The position numbers and the translations under genes are program-made. The notes below the pieces were generated by a model. That model was given only the letters and a program-made list of their open reading frames with translations. It was not told the DNA's origin and did not search any database. A DNA stretch of 64,000 bases. Origin: Cytobacillus eiseniae (GTDB lineage: Bacteria; Bacillota; Bacilli; Bacillales; Cytobacillaceae). The DNA lies in NCBI RefSeq assembly GCF_017874625.1, contig NZ_JAGIKZ010000007.1:114231-178230 (forward strand). The letters run 5' to 3'. Within the stretch, counting starts at the first letter, position 1, and each line of letters opens with the position of its first letter. Below, piece by piece: positions 28,899 to 38,003 of the stretch.

Positions 28899-30545
28899 GT
28901 GAAGAAAAGACTATCGATCTTTTTTAGTATGTTGCTAGTTCTTAGCATGTTCCTTGCAGCTTGTGGCGGCAATGACAACGCAGACAGCGGAGAAAAAGGC
29001 AGTGATTCAGATGCAGGTAAGTCTGATGTTGCTCAAGAATTACGTGTAAATATTAACACTGAACCACCATCTCTACACCCAGGTTTAGCAAAAGACTCTA
29101 CTTCTGGAACAGTACTTCGTCAAACTTTCGACGGATTGACTCGTATTGGTAAAGATGGCAAGCCTGAAGAGGCGGCAGCAGAAAATATTGAGGTTTCAGA
29201 AGACCAAAAGGTTTATACTTTCACAATCCGTGATGCAGAGTGGTCAAATGGAGACCCTGTAACAGCACATGATTTTGAAGCTGCTTGGAAATGGGCTTTA
29301 GATCCGAACAACCAATCAGAATACGCATACCAACTTCACGTGATTCAAGGTGCAGAGGATGCGAATCTAAATGGTGGATCACTTGATGATGTTGGTGTTG
29401 TTGCAAAAGATGATAAAACACTTGAAGTAACATTAGCAAATCCAACTCCATATTTCTTAGAATTAACAGCTTTCTACACGTACCTACCATTTAACAGCAA
29501 AATTGCTGAAGCAAACCCAAATTGGGCACATGATGCTGGTGATGACTACACATCTAACGGACCTTTCGTTATGACTGAATGGTCACACAGTGATAAAATT
29601 GTTCTTGAAAAGAACGAAAAATATTGGGATGCTGATACTGTAAAATTAGACTCAATTGAAATGATTATGATCAATGATCCAAATACTGAGTTATCAATGT
29701 TTGATAATGGTGAGCTTGACTGGGCTGGTGCTCCAACTGGCGCACTTCCAACTGATGCAATGCAAGCACTTAAAGACGCAGGTACTTTAGTTACACAATC
29801 AATCGCAGGTATTTACAACTATAAGTTCAATACAACTGTTGAACCTACAAGCAATGTAAATATTCGTAAAGCTCTTACACATGCATTGAACCGTCAAGAA
29901 TTGATTGACAACATTCTTCAAGGTGAACAACAACCGGCAATGGGTATCGTCCCACCATCAATGTTCCCTGAGAATGAAGAAGGCTATTTCCCTGACAATG
30001 ATGTTGAAACAGCTAAAGAATTTTTACAAAAAGGTTTAGAAGAGCTTGGATATAGCGATCCTTCTGAACTTCCAGCGATTACGCTTTCTTACAACACATC
30101 TGAAGCACATCAAAAGATTGCTCAAGCAATCCAAGATATGTGGGTACAAAACCTTGGCATTGAAGTAACACTTGATAACCAAGAGTGGGCTGTGTACTTA
30201 GATAAAGTACATTCACTAGATTACCAAGTTGCACGTATGGGTTGGTTAGGTGACTATAACGATGCAATCAACTTCTTAGATATGTACAAAGATGCTAATG
30301 GCGGAAACAATGATACTGGTTGGGAAGATCCAGCATACCAAGAGTTACTTACTAACTCTGCAACAGAAGCAGATCCAGAAGTTCGTCAACAAATGTTAAA
30401 AGATGCAGAAGCAATCTTCATGGATGCAATGCCTGTTGCTCCAATTTACTTCTACACAAACAACTGGGTACAAGATGATAACTTAAAAGACGTTATTGTA
30501 TCTGGTCTTGGTGATGCTCAATTCAAGTGGGCATACTTTGAATAA
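28899..30545 (+). CDS. oppA: Oligopeptide-binding lipoprotein OppA
   Basis: The lipid-anchored receptor of the Opp importer, which in Bacillus also takes up signalling peptides for competence and sporulation. The 548-residue protein has lipobox FLAAC with Cys22, a short Ser/Asp/Gly-rich linker, and a family-5 solute-binding domain (TFTIRDAEWSNGDPVTAHDF). The start is GTG with AGGGGG upstream. Codon choice looks optimised. A strong hairpin separates it from oppB. Confidence 0.94.
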   Translation: MKKRLSIFFSMLLVLSMFLAACGGNDNADSGEKGSDSDAGKSDVAQELRVNINTEPPSLHPGLAKDSTSGTVLRQTFDGLTRIGKDGKPEEAAAENIEVSEDQKVYTFTIRDAEWSNGDPVTAHDFEAAWKWALDPNNQSEYAYQLHVIQGAEDANLNGGSLDDVGVVAKDDKTLEVTLANPTPYFLELTAFYTYLPFNSKIAEANPNWAHDAGDDYTSNGPFVMTEWSHSDKIVLEKNEKYWDADTVKLDSIEMIMINDPNTELSMFDNGELDWAGAPTGALPTDAMQALKDAGTLVTQSIAGIYNYKFNTTVEPTSNVNIRKALTHALNRQELIDNILQGEQQPAMGIVPPSMFPENEEGYFPDNDVETAKEFLQKGLEELGYSDPSELPAITLSYNTSEAHQKIAQAIQDMWVQNLGIEVTLDNQEWAVYLDKVHSLDYQVARMGWLGDYNDAINFLDMYKDANGGNNDTGWEDPAYQELLTNSATEADPEVRQQMLKDAEAIFMDAMPVAPIYFYTNNWVQDDNLKDVIVSGLGDAQFKWAYFE

Positions 30546-30562
30546 AAATAGCTAATAAACGT

Positions 30563-30611
30563 AAGGTATATGGGAGTTTACCACCCGTATACCTTCGTTT
30601 CGGCTTTTTAG
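30563..30611 (+). terminator. Intercistronic hairpin after oppA
   Basis: AAGGTATATGGG pairs with CCCGTATACCTT around about nine bases, with TTTCGGCTTTTT following. It probably lowers expression of oppBCDF relative to oppA. Confidence 0.7.
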
Positions 30612-30756
30612 AAACTATTAGCTCTGTACACTGATGGCTCGAGTACATAAGCCAATTCCTTTCAAAAGGAAGTTACCTTTTATAAGGAATTGATTTATGC
30701 ATGCTGCCATTAATTGGTTGCTAATGCTTATCGTAATAAATTGGAGGTGTTTGACA

Positions 30757-31692
30757 ATGGCGAAATATATTGGAAAGCGCTTACTGTACATGATTCTATC
30801 TTTATGGTTAATCGTGACAGCGACGTTTTTCTTCATGCGCATTGCACCCGGAAACCCATTCACATCTGAGAAACAGCTACCTCCCGAAATTGAAGCGAAT
30901 TTGAATGCCCACTATGGCTTAGATAAGCCTTGGTACGCACAATACGGGGATTATTTATTGAAGGTAGCAAAATGGGATTTCGGTCCATCATTTAAATATA
31001 AAAGCCAATCGGTTAATGACTTAATTAATGAAGGTTTTCCTGTATCTTTCATTCTAGGTTTGGAAGCGATCCTTATCGCAGTTGCCTTTGGTCTCATTTT
31101 AGGAATTATAGCTGCATTAAAGCATAATCGATGGCAGGATTACACCGCAATGATTATAGCCGTTGCAGGTATTTCAGTTCCATCCTTTATTATGGCAACC
31201 TTTTTACAATATTTCCTAGCGATTAAATTGGGTGTATTCCCAGTTGCGCGATTTGAAACATTTATGCATACCGTTCTACCTGCTTTAGCATTAGCTTCAA
31301 CACCGATGGCATTTATTGCCCGTTTAACACGATCAAGTATGTTAGAAGTTATGAGTAATGATTATATTAAGACAGCAAAGGCAAAAGGTCTTAGCCAAGG
31401 GGTTATTACTGTAAAGCACGCTATCCGTAATGCACTTTTACCTGTTGTAACCTATATGGGTCCTTTAACAGCTGGTATCCTAACAGGAAGTTTCGTTATT
31501 GAAAAAATCTTCGGTATTCCTGGTTTAGGTTCTCACTTTGTTACTAGTATTACCAACCGTGATTATACGGTTATTATGGGTGTAACAGTATTCTATAGTA
31601 TTATATTGCTTGCATCTATTCTCCTTGTTGACATCGCATACGGAATCATCGACCCGCGTATTAAACTTGCTGGTGGGAAGAAAGGAGAGTAA
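30757..31692 (+). CDS. oppB: Oligopeptide ABC transporter permease OppB
   Basis: A six-span permease of 311 residues, beginning [19 protein letters not shown]. The EAA-like loop [19 protein letters not shown] and the terminus IDPRIKL are visible. An upstream in-frame ATG at 30697 has no ribosome site. GGAGG before 30757 fixes the start and gives the same length as B. subtilis OppB. oppC starts four bases after its stop. Confidence 0.95.
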   Translation: MAKYIGKRLLYMILSLWLIVTATFFFMRIAPGNPFTSEKQLPPEIEANLNAHYGLDKPWYAQYGDYLLKVAKWDFGPSFKYKSQSVNDLINEGFPVSFILGLEAILIAVAFGLILGIIAALKHNRWQDYTAMIIAVAGISVPSFIMATFLQYFLAIKLGVFPVARFETFMHTVLPALALASTPMAFIARLTRSSMLEVMSNDYIKTAKAKGLSQGVITVKHAIRNALLPVVTYMGPLTAGILTGSFVIEKIFGIPGLGSHFVTSITNRDYTVIMGVTVFYSIILLASILLVDIAYGIIDPRIKLAGGKKGE

Positions 31693-31695
31693 ATT

Positions 31696-32610
31696 ATGCA
31701 GATTTCGAAAGATAAATTTCAACTTGTCGGTACTAAAATTTCAGAAGCTGAAAAAATTTCTAAACCAAGTCTTTCGTTCTGGAAAGACGTATTTATCCGA
31801 TTCCGAAAAAATAAGCTTGCTATGTTTGGATTAGTATTATTAGGCGTATTAATCTTTATGGCAATCTTTGGACCATACATGACAGAATATGACTATCGAA
31901 CAAATGATTTAACGAATAAAAACCAATCACCATCTTCTGAGCACTGGTTCGGTACAGATGATCTTGGACGTGATGTTTTCACACGTACATGGGAAGGTGC
32001 TCGAATTTCTATCTTTATTGGTGCTGCAGCAGCACTGATTGATTTATTCATTGGTGTATTATGGGGCGGTATTTCAGGCTATAAAGGCGGGCGAACAGAT
32101 GAATTTATGATGCGTTTCGCGGACGTTCTTTATGGTGTTCCATATTTACTTTTAGTAATCTTATTAATGGTTGTACTTGGTCAAGGATTAGGAACGATGA
32201 TTCTTGCGATGACAATTACCGGCTGGATCAATATGGCGCGGATTGTCCGTGGACAAGTATTATCATTAAAGAATCAAGAGTATGTACTAGCAGCAAAAAC
32301 ACTTGGTGCAAACACGAGTCGAATTATGGCAAAACACTTAATTCCTAATTCAATGGCACCAATTCTCGTTACGATGACATTAACAATCCCGAGTGCAATT
32401 TTCACTGAAGCATTCTTAAGTTTTATCGGTTTAGGTTTAACACCGCCGCTTGCCAGCTGGGGAACAATGGCAAATGATGGATTGCCTGCTTTACGTTACT
32501 ACCCATGGCGTCTATTCTTCCCTGCAATATTTATCAGTTTAACGATTTTTGCGTTTAATGTTGTTGGTGATGGCTTACGTGATGCTCTAGACCCAAGACT
32601 TCGCAAATAA
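31696..32610 (+). CDS. oppC: Oligopeptide ABC transporter permease OppC
   Basis: The second Opp permease, 304 residues, with a long cytoplasmic N-terminus, HWFGTDDLGRDVFTRTW after the first span, and LAAKTLGANTSRIMAKHLI as the coupling loop. It ends [14 protein letters not shown]. The ribosome site AGGAG lies in the end of oppB. A 100-base inverted repeat element separates it from oppD. Confidence 0.95.
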   Translation: MQISKDKFQLVGTKISEAEKISKPSLSFWKDVFIRFRKNKLAMFGLVLLGVLIFMAIFGPYMTEYDYRTNDLTNKNQSPSSEHWFGTDDLGRDVFTRTWEGARISIFIGAAAALIDLFIGVLWGGISGYKGGRTDEFMMRFADVLYGVPYLLLVILLMVVLGQGLGTMILAMTITGWINMARIVRGQVLSLKNQEYVLAAKTLGANTSRIMAKHLIPNSMAPILVTMTLTIPSAIFTEAFLSFIGLGLTPPLASWGTMANDGLPALRYYPWRLFFPAIFISLTIFAFNVVGDGLRDALDPRLRK

Positions 32611-32629
32611 TTTTGAAATGCTAAAGGCG

Positions 32630-32729
32630 CTAGCTAAAGGGAGACAAGCTTAAGAGAATGAACATGATGATTGTATGTTCATCATTGAATACATGGACTT
32701 AAGACATAAGTGTCCCTAGATGTAGCTAG
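32630..32729 (+). repeat. Long inverted-repeat element between oppC and oppD
   Basis: Outer arms CTAGCTA / TAGCTAG enclose GGGA / TCCC, then CTTAAG twice, and an inner hairpin ATGAACAT / ATGTTCAT. The 100-base element could fold into a branched hairpin in the opp message. It may affect stability or partial termination. Confidence 0.55.
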
Positions 32730-32745
32730 ATAAGGGAGTGAGATT

Positions 32746-33813
32746 ATGGAAAAAATACTTGAAGTGAAAGATTTAGAAGTCTCATTCCAAACATATGGAG
32801 GCTCTGTTAAAGCTGTTCGTGGTGTAAGCTTTGACCTTCATAAAGGTGAGACACTTGCTATTGTTGGTGAATCTGGTTCAGGTAAAAGTGTTACCTCTCA
32901 GACTATAATGAAATTAATTCCAATGCCGCCAGGGCAAATTACTGGTGGGAAAATTCTTTTCAATGGAGATGACATTGTTCCTAAGACAGATAAGGAAATG
33001 GAAAAAATCCGTGGAAAAGAAATTAGTATGATCTTCCAAGATCCAATGACTTCATTAAATCCAACGATGAAGATTGGCTATCAAATCATGGAAGGATTAA
33101 TCAAGCATCAAAATATGTCTAAGCAAGCTGCGAAACAACGAGCAGTCGAACTGCTTAGTCTAGTAGGTATTCCAATGCCAGAAAAAAGAGTGAATCAGTA
33201 TCCACATGAATTTTCTGGTGGAATGAGACAACGTGCGATGATCGCTATAGCATTAGCAGCAAATCCAAAACTGTTGATTGCGGATGAACCAACGACAGCA
33301 CTGGACGTTACGATTCAAGCACAAATTCTTGAATTGATGAAAGACTTACAAAGCAAAATGGATACTTCGATTATTTTCATCACGCATGATCTTGGTGTAG
33401 TTGCAAATGTAGCTGATCGAGTAGCGGTTATGTATGCTGGTCAAATTGTTGAAATGGGCACAGTTGATGAAATTTTCTATGATCCAAGACATCCATATAC
33501 TTGGGGATTATTAGCGTCCATGCCAAGTGTTGATAATGATGACAACCAAGATTTAGCTGCAATCCCTGGTACACCACCAGACTTAACAAATCCTCCAAAG
33601 GGAGATGCGTTCGCAGCAAGAAATAAATATGCTTTAGCTATTGATTTCGAAGAAGAACCGCCAATGTACCAAATTTCTGAGACACATTTTGCGAAAACAT
33701 GGCTTCTTCATCCAGATGCTCCTCAGGTTGAGCCACCTGATGCAGTGAAGAAACGGATTCGTCAATTATCCTCTACTTTTAAAACACCTGTCTTAGTGAA
33801 GGAGGATAAATAA
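32746..33813 (+). CDS. oppD: Oligopeptide ABC transporter ATP-binding protein OppD
   Basis: An ATPase of the Opp importer, 355 residues. Walker A GESGSGKS, signature FSGGMRQR, Walker B LLIADEPTTALD and switch IFITHDLG are present. The C-terminal region differs from AppD: it lacks the four-cysteine cluster and instead has FAARNKYALAIDFEEEPP, as in B. subtilis OppD. oppF begins two bases after the stop. Confidence 0.95.
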   Translation: MEKILEVKDLEVSFQTYGGSVKAVRGVSFDLHKGETLAIVGESGSGKSVTSQTIMKLIPMPPGQITGGKILFNGDDIVPKTDKEMEKIRGKEISMIFQDPMTSLNPTMKIGYQIMEGLIKHQNMSKQAAKQRAVELLSLVGIPMPEKRVNQYPHEFSGGMRQRAMIAIALAANPKLLIADEPTTALDVTIQAQILELMKDLQSKMDTSIIFITHDLGVVANVADRVAVMYAGQIVEMGTVDEIFYDPRHPYTWGLLASMPSVDNDDNQDLAAIPGTPPDLTNPPKGDAFAARNKYALAIDFEEEPPMYQISETHFAKTWLLHPDAPQVEPPDAVKKRIRQLSSTFKTPVLVKEDK

Positions 33814-33815
33814 TC

Positions 33816-34751
33816 ATGACTGATAAATTATTAGAAATCAAAAATTTAAAGCAGCATTTTAATATTGGGAAGCCTAATATGGTAAAAGCAGTCGATGGTG
33901 TTTCTTTTGATATTTATCGAGGCGAAACACTTGGACTTGTTGGTGAATCTGGTTGTGGAAAATCAACAACAGGAAGATCGATTATTAGACTTTATGATGC
34001 GACAGATGGCCAAGTTCTCTTCAATGGCGAAGATGTACATGGCAAAAAGTCGGCGAAAGAATTAAAAAAATTCAATCGCAAAATGCAAATGATTTTCCAA
34101 GATCCATATGCATCACTTAATCCAAGAATGACTGTATCGGATATTATTGCTGAAGGCATTGATATACATGGGTTAGCAAAGGATAAAAAGGAACGTATGG
34201 AAAAGGTTTATGCGTTGTTAGAAACAGTTGGTTTGAATAAAGAACATGCTAACCGTTATCCTCATGAATTCTCTGGTGGACAAAGACAGCGTATTGGAAT
34301 TGCTCGTGCATTAGCTGTTGATCCTGATTTCATCATTGCCGATGAGCCAATTTCTGCGCTTGATGTATCTATTCAGGCACAAGTTGTTAACTTGATGAAA
34401 AAGCTGCAGCGTGAAAAAGGTTTAACTTATTTATTTATTGCCCATGATCTTTCAATGGTAAAATATATAAGCGACCGTATTGGCGTAATGTATTTCGGAA
34501 AATTAGTTGAGCTTGCAACTGCAGATGACTTATACAATAATCCGATGCATCCGTATACACAGTCATTATTATCTGCCATTCCGTTGCCAGATCCAGAAAC
34601 AGAACGTACACGTAAACGTAAGTCATATGATCCGAAATCCCATAATTATGGTGACAATGAAAAGCTTGAAATGCGTGAAATTGCTCCAGGTCACTTCGTT
34701 TATTGTTCAGAGAAGGAAGAAAAGCAATATAAAGCACAATATATCAAATAA
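33816..34751 (+). CDS. oppF: Oligopeptide ABC transporter ATP-binding protein OppF
   Basis: The partner ATPase of OppD, 311 residues. GESGCGKST, FSGGQRQR, IIADEPISALD and LFIAHDLSMV are the ABC motifs. The C-terminus is short, KRKSYDPKSHNYGDN followed by a Glu/Lys-rich tail, as in Bacillus OppF. GGAGG lies before the ATG. It is the last gene of the operon. Confidence 0.95.
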   Translation: MTDKLLEIKNLKQHFNIGKPNMVKAVDGVSFDIYRGETLGLVGESGCGKSTTGRSIIRLYDATDGQVLFNGEDVHGKKSAKELKKFNRKMQMIFQDPYASLNPRMTVSDIIAEGIDIHGLAKDKKERMEKVYALLETVGLNKEHANRYPHEFSGGQRQRIGIARALAVDPDFIIADEPISALDVSIQAQVVNLMKKLQREKGLTYLFIAHDLSMVKYISDRIGVMYFGKLVELATADDLYNNPMHPYTQSLLSAIPLPDPETERTRKRKSYDPKSHNYGDNEKLEMREIAPGHFVYCSEKEEKQYKAQYIK

Positions 34752-34784
34752 AAAAACGATCTCTTGAATGAGATCGTTTTTTTT
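34751..34784 (+). terminator. Terminator of the opp operon
   Basis: AAAAAACGATCTC pairs perfectly with GAGATCGTTTTTT, with further T residues. Confidence 0.93.
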
Positions 34785-34899
34785 GTACAAAGAGTGACGT
34801 TTACAGCTTGTCTCGACTAACTGTAGCCACTTTAATAGTGAATAGCTGCCATCAAGATGATGAGGCAGGCATATACGTATACATTATCTTATATAATAA

Positions 34900-35088
34900 T
34901 TAATCTTTCTTATTGCCGCCAACTGTTTTCCAGCCAACTTGCATTTTGTTGGATAAATCTACAAATTCAGTTCTCTTCTTTCCACCAAAGAAGCGATTGC
35001 CAATTCCGTTAGTAAGTACACCAATTGTTGCAGTTAACCCAATAATAATGAGAGCAACAATAACTAAATCTAAAATATATCCACCCAT
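34900..35088 (-). CDS. Small membrane-anchored protein of unknown function
   Basis: A 62-residue protein with one hydrophobic segment near the N-terminus (about residues 4-26), then a glycine-rich turn NGIGNRFFGGKKRTEF and a basic, polar C-terminal half. Upstream AAGGGG is a little far from the ATG. I do not recognise the family. Its even amino-acid composition and isolated position in a 550-base stretch suggest a real gene. Confidence 0.6.
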   Translation of the reverse strand: MGGYILDLVIVALIIIGLTATIGVLTNGIGNRFFGGKKRTEFVDLSNKMQVGWKTVGGNKKD

Positions 35089-35237
35089 CTAACTCACATC
35101 CCCTTTTGAAAATTTTACATTATGTAAGATTCCCTCTCTTTATTGTATTAGATGTTAGACCGTATTAAAAGGGGTAAATTAATAATTCGTGCATTTGATT
35201 TTGAATTTTTCGTATGTTAAGTTAGTGTAATGCAAAT

Positions 35238-35370
35238 ACTGTTTTCGCAAACTATGTTGCTATTAAGCACATAATTGGCAAAGGCAGATTTTCGTTCTAA
35301 TCAGCTGACCTAGCAGGTCAACCGCATTCGTTCAAAAATTTGATTCAAAGAAAGCAACTCTTTAGAGGAG
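35238..35370 (-). repeat. Dispersed intergenic repeat, copy 3 (inverted)
   Basis: On the minus strand this segment aligns with the copies at 18556-18678 and 39572-39699. GTTTGCGAAAACAG, CCTTTGCCAA, AGCTGATT, GTTGAC and TTGCTTT occur in the reversed order expected. It ends just before the yjbC ribosome site. Confidence 0.65.
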
Positions 35371-35396
35371 CTAATGTAAATAAGGAGAGATATGCA

Positions 35397-35972
35397 ATGA
35401 ATTGGTATGAAAAGTTAAATCAGTATTTCCCAATAGAAGAAATGAAATCAAAAGAGCATATGGAAACCTTACTTAAAGATCGGCCTGAAATGTATCACAA
35501 GGATGAAGGACAATATCACGTACTCATGTATGCTGAACTTGATAATTTTGTCTTTATTGATTACTTATATGTTTCAAAAGAATCTCGAGGGCAAGGATTA
35601 GGTCATAAATTAATTGAGAAACTAAAACAAAAAGGTAAGCCAATTATTTTAGAAGTTGAACCTGTAGATTATGAAGATACAGATACTGAAAAGCGACTTC
35701 ACTTTTACAAACGAGAGGGATTTGAGCATGCAACTTCCATTGGTTATAGAAGAAGATCCCTTGCAACAAATGAAGTGAATAAAATGGAAATTTTATATTG
35801 GGCTCCTAATAATGAAAGTGAAGAATTAGTATTTGATTCCATGCAAAAGACTTATGAAATGATACATACGTATCGTGATACTCATTTTTATGGTGAATCC
35901 TATCAGCCTGTCGAAGAAGTGTTAACTTATGAAAAAGACAATGAAAAGGAAGATATATTAGATGAAATTTAA
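35397..35972 (+). CDS. yjbC: YjbC, GNAT acetyltransferase upstream of spx
   Basis: A 191-residue GNAT protein with the acetyl-CoA loop ESRGQGLGHKLIEKL at about residues 62-76. AAGGAGAG lies seven bases before the ATG at 35397. In-frame sequence further upstream belongs to an intergenic repeat. In B. subtilis yjbC and spx form an operon with stress-responsive promoters. The substrate is not known. Confidence 0.85.
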   Translation: MNWYEKLNQYFPIEEMKSKEHMETLLKDRPEMYHKDEGQYHVLMYAELDNFVFIDYLYVSKESRGQGLGHKLIEKLKQKGKPIILEVEPVDYEDTDTEKRLHFYKREGFEHATSIGYRRRSLATNEVNKMEILYWAPNNESEELVFDSMQKTYEMIHTYRDTHFYGESYQPVEEVLTYEKDNEKEDILDEI

Positions 35973-36088
35973 TGGATGAGTGCGACTAATCCTAATGTAT
36001 TGCTGTATTATTGAATAGGGATAATAGCAGGAATAGTAGTGATTTCACTTTGTGAATATTATGTAACATGAAAAAAAACGAAAAAAAA

Positions 36089-36114
36089 TGAAACTTTTTA
36101 TTGTTTCATCCGTC
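36089..36114 (+). promoter_or_regulatory. Candidate SigM-type (ECF) promoter upstream of spx
   Basis: TGAAAC (36089-36094), 16 bases, then CGTC (36111-36114) is an exact match to the SigM-type consensus. spx is a known SigM target in B. subtilis, which supports the call. Confidence 0.75.
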
Positions 36115-36213
36115 TAATATGATAGGTGAATAAAAAATGAACAGTGGCATTGATTGTTGAGAAAGAATTTCAATTAATCCTAAATTCTTATATCAAAATG
36201 AGTGTTCTTAGTG

Positions 36214-36250
36214 TATACTTATTAGTACAATTACTAATTTAAAGTAATTG
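36214..36250 (+). promoter_or_regulatory. Probable SigA promoter and operator of spx
   Basis: TATACT (36214-36219) may be a -10 element; its -35 is poor. Just downstream is a perfect dyad, CAATTACT-N7-AGTAATTG (36228-36250), covering the expected start. In B. subtilis the proximal spx promoter is repressed by PerR and YodB, so this dyad is a candidate operator for such a repressor. Confidence 0.5.
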
Positions 36251-36341
36251 TAATTAAGATTAGCTCGTATGTTCATTAATTAACAAACCAAATTCAATAT
36301 ATAGTGTTTATACGTCAATATTAAAGGAGTGAATTTGTAAA

Positions 36342-36737
36342 ATGGTCACATTATACACTTCACCAAGTTGTACATCATGCAGGAAAGCAAAATCATGGCT
36401 GGAAGAAAATGATATCGCTTATAAGGAAAGAAACATTTTTTCAGAGCCGCTATCAATTGAAGAAATCAAAGAAATTCTTCGCATGACTGAAGATGGAACG
36501 GATGAAATTATTTCTACACGTTCGAAAATCTTTCAAAAACTAGATGTAAACTTAGAAGCAATGCCATTGCAAAAATTGTTTGAGTTAATTAAGGATAATC
36601 CAGGATTACTTCGCCGTCCAATTATTCTAGATGAAAAAAGATTACAAGTTGGCTATAACGAAGATGAGATTAGACGTTTTCTTCCAAGAAAAGTTCGTAC
36701 GTATCAGCTTCGTGAAGCACAGCGCTTAGTTAACTAA
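36342..36737 (+). CDS. spx: Spx, redox-sensing RNA polymerase-binding regulator
   Basis: Spx binds the alpha subunit of RNA polymerase and redirects transcription during disulfide stress. The 131-residue ArsC-like protein has the redox switch Cys10-Thr-Ser-Cys13 and the [12 protein letters not shown] start. It is degraded by ClpXP with the help of SpxH, encoded at 43.6-44.5 kb. The gene follows yjbC by 369 bases that contain its own promoters. Confidence 0.97.
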   Translation: MVTLYTSPSCTSCRKAKSWLEENDIAYKERNIFSEPLSIEEIKEILRMTEDGTDEIISTRSKIFQKLDVNLEAMPLQKLFELIKDNPGLLRRPIILDEKRLQVGYNEDEIRRFLPRKVRTYQLREAQRLVN

Positions 36738-36755
36738 AAAAATAGACTTGATATG

Positions 36756-36790
36756 GAGGCCTTCTTTCTTCGGACAGAGGGTCTTTTTAA
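36756..36790 (+). terminator. Probable terminator after spx
   Basis: GGCCTTC and GAGGGTC pair with two G-T pairs around a 12-base loop, followed by TTTTT. Confidence 0.55.
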
Positions 36791-36808
36791 TATTAGAAGT
36801 AATTAAAT

Positions 36809-36837
36809 TTGTGAAAGAGAATAAACTTTGATAAAAT
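36809..36837 (+). promoter_or_regulatory. Probable mecA promoter
   Basis: TTGTGA (36809-36814) and TAAAAT (36832-36837) with a 17-base spacer. Transcription would start near 36844, giving a leader of about 230 bases before mecA. I see no riboswitch or strong hairpin in that leader. Confidence 0.5.
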
Positions 36838-37072
36838 ACAATAAACTCAAATGGGCATCTAATGGTTTTTTTAAAGTTGTGACATTTTCATTCCCTTTAT
36901 TCTCTTTTTATCATAAAATAAATGTACAAGGTGCAATAACCATTACCTTCTTTATAAAGGGGATCAACCGTATTTCGAAAAGGAATACTGAATGTAAATA
37001 TGGGGGTATATTCCCTTCAAGTGCTTCTTCCGAATTTGAGGCATAACCATTTCCAGAAGGGAGCGTTGCAAA

Positions 37073-37738
37073 GTGGAAATCGAACGTATAAATGATCATA
37101 CAGTAAAGTTTTATATTTCATATGTTGATATAGAAGAAAGAGGATTTGAGCGTGACGAGATTTGGTATAATCGCGAACGAAGTGAAGAACTTTTTTGGGA
37201 AATGATGGATGAAGTTCATGAAGAAGAGGAATTTACTGTTGAGGGTCCTCTATGGATTCAAGTACAAGCTTTAGATAAAGGTTTAGAGATTCTAGTGACG
37301 AAAGCACAGCTGTCTAAAGATGGGCAAAAACTGGAACTGCCTGTATCAGAGGACAAGATCAATCATGCCATTCCAGTTGATGAACGAATTGAAGATTTAC
37401 TTGATCAGCATTTCAATCCAAATTTAGATGTGGATGAGCTGGATCTTGATGAAAATCTTGATTTTCTTTTAACTTTTGCTGACTTTGAAGATGTCATTTC
37501 TCTTGCTAAACGCGGAGGGTTAGATTCTATTCCAACAAAGCTCTATTCTTTCGAGGGGAAATATTATTTATTCGTAGAATTCCCTGAAGATGAATTTGAA
37601 GAAGAAGATATTGATAATTTATTATCTATTTTATTGGAATATGGAATAGAAACACAGAAAACCATTCATCGTATCGAAGAATATGGCCATTTAATTATTG
37701 ATGGTGAAGTGTTTGAACAGTTAAGAAAGTACTTTTAG
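37073..37738 (+). CDS. mecA: Adaptor protein MecA
   Basis: MecA delivers ComK and other substrates to ClpCP and helps assemble ClpC. The 221-residue acidic protein begins MEIERINDHTVKFYISY, the MecA signature, with an N-terminal substrate domain, an acidic linker, and a C-terminal ClpC-binding domain ending YGHLIIDGEVFEQLRKYF. The start is GTG with AGAAGGGAG upstream. It stands next to spx and coiA, as in related genomes. Confidence 0.96.
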   Translation: MEIERINDHTVKFYISYVDIEERGFERDEIWYNRERSEELFWEMMDEVHEEEEFTVEGPLWIQVQALDKGLEILVTKAQLSKDGQKLELPVSEDKINHAIPVDERIEDLLDQHFNPNLDVDELDLDENLDFLLTFADFEDVISLAKRGGLDSIPTKLYSFEGKYYLFVEFPEDEFEEEDIDNLLSILLEYGIETQKTIHRIEEYGHLIIDGEVFEQLRKYF

Positions 37739-37744
37739 TTAGAA

Positions 37745-37776
37745 AGGCCGATTTCGATTTGAAATTGGCTTTTTTC
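37745..37776 (+). terminator. Terminator after mecA
   Basis: GGCCGATTTC pairs with GAAATTGGCT around five bases and runs into six T residues. Confidence 0.8.
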
Positions 37777-37812
37777 ATGAGATAAGAAAATAAAGCTTTT
37801 ACGTTTGAAAAT

Positions 37813-37979
37813 TGTCTAGCTCCACAACGAACACTACGATAGCGTATGGATCGCACGAGTATAAATGTTGCCTCATCAATCGAGGGCACAAGCTCCACCT
37901 CTAAAAGGTTGGTATAGGACAGCTTGCAGTGAGGCAGCGTCTTGTGCTTGTCGGAGATGAACGAGGCTTGCTGCTTTTT
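37813..37979. repeat. GTCTAGCT-type intergenic repeat upstream of cls
   Basis: The element opens TTGTCTAGCTCCA, has an inner pairing TGCCTCA / TGAGGCA with AAGCT / AGCTT, and ends near GAGGCTTGCTGCTTTT. The block ACAAGC...CCTCTAAA...GGACA...GTGAGGC is shared with the repeat at 63923-64000. Apparent frames through it are not genes. Confidence 0.6.
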
Positions 37980-38003
37980 TATGAATTTTGGTAGGTGCAA
38001 AAG

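Noticed and set aside
36828..37046. A 72-codon frame between spx and mecA
   Set aside because: It starts at the likely mecA transcription start, has no ribosome site and an odd composition. It is more likely untranslated leader.
37695..38000. A 101-codon minus-strand frame between mecA and cls
   Set aside because: It overlaps the mecA terminator and an intergenic repeat, and has no ribosome site.
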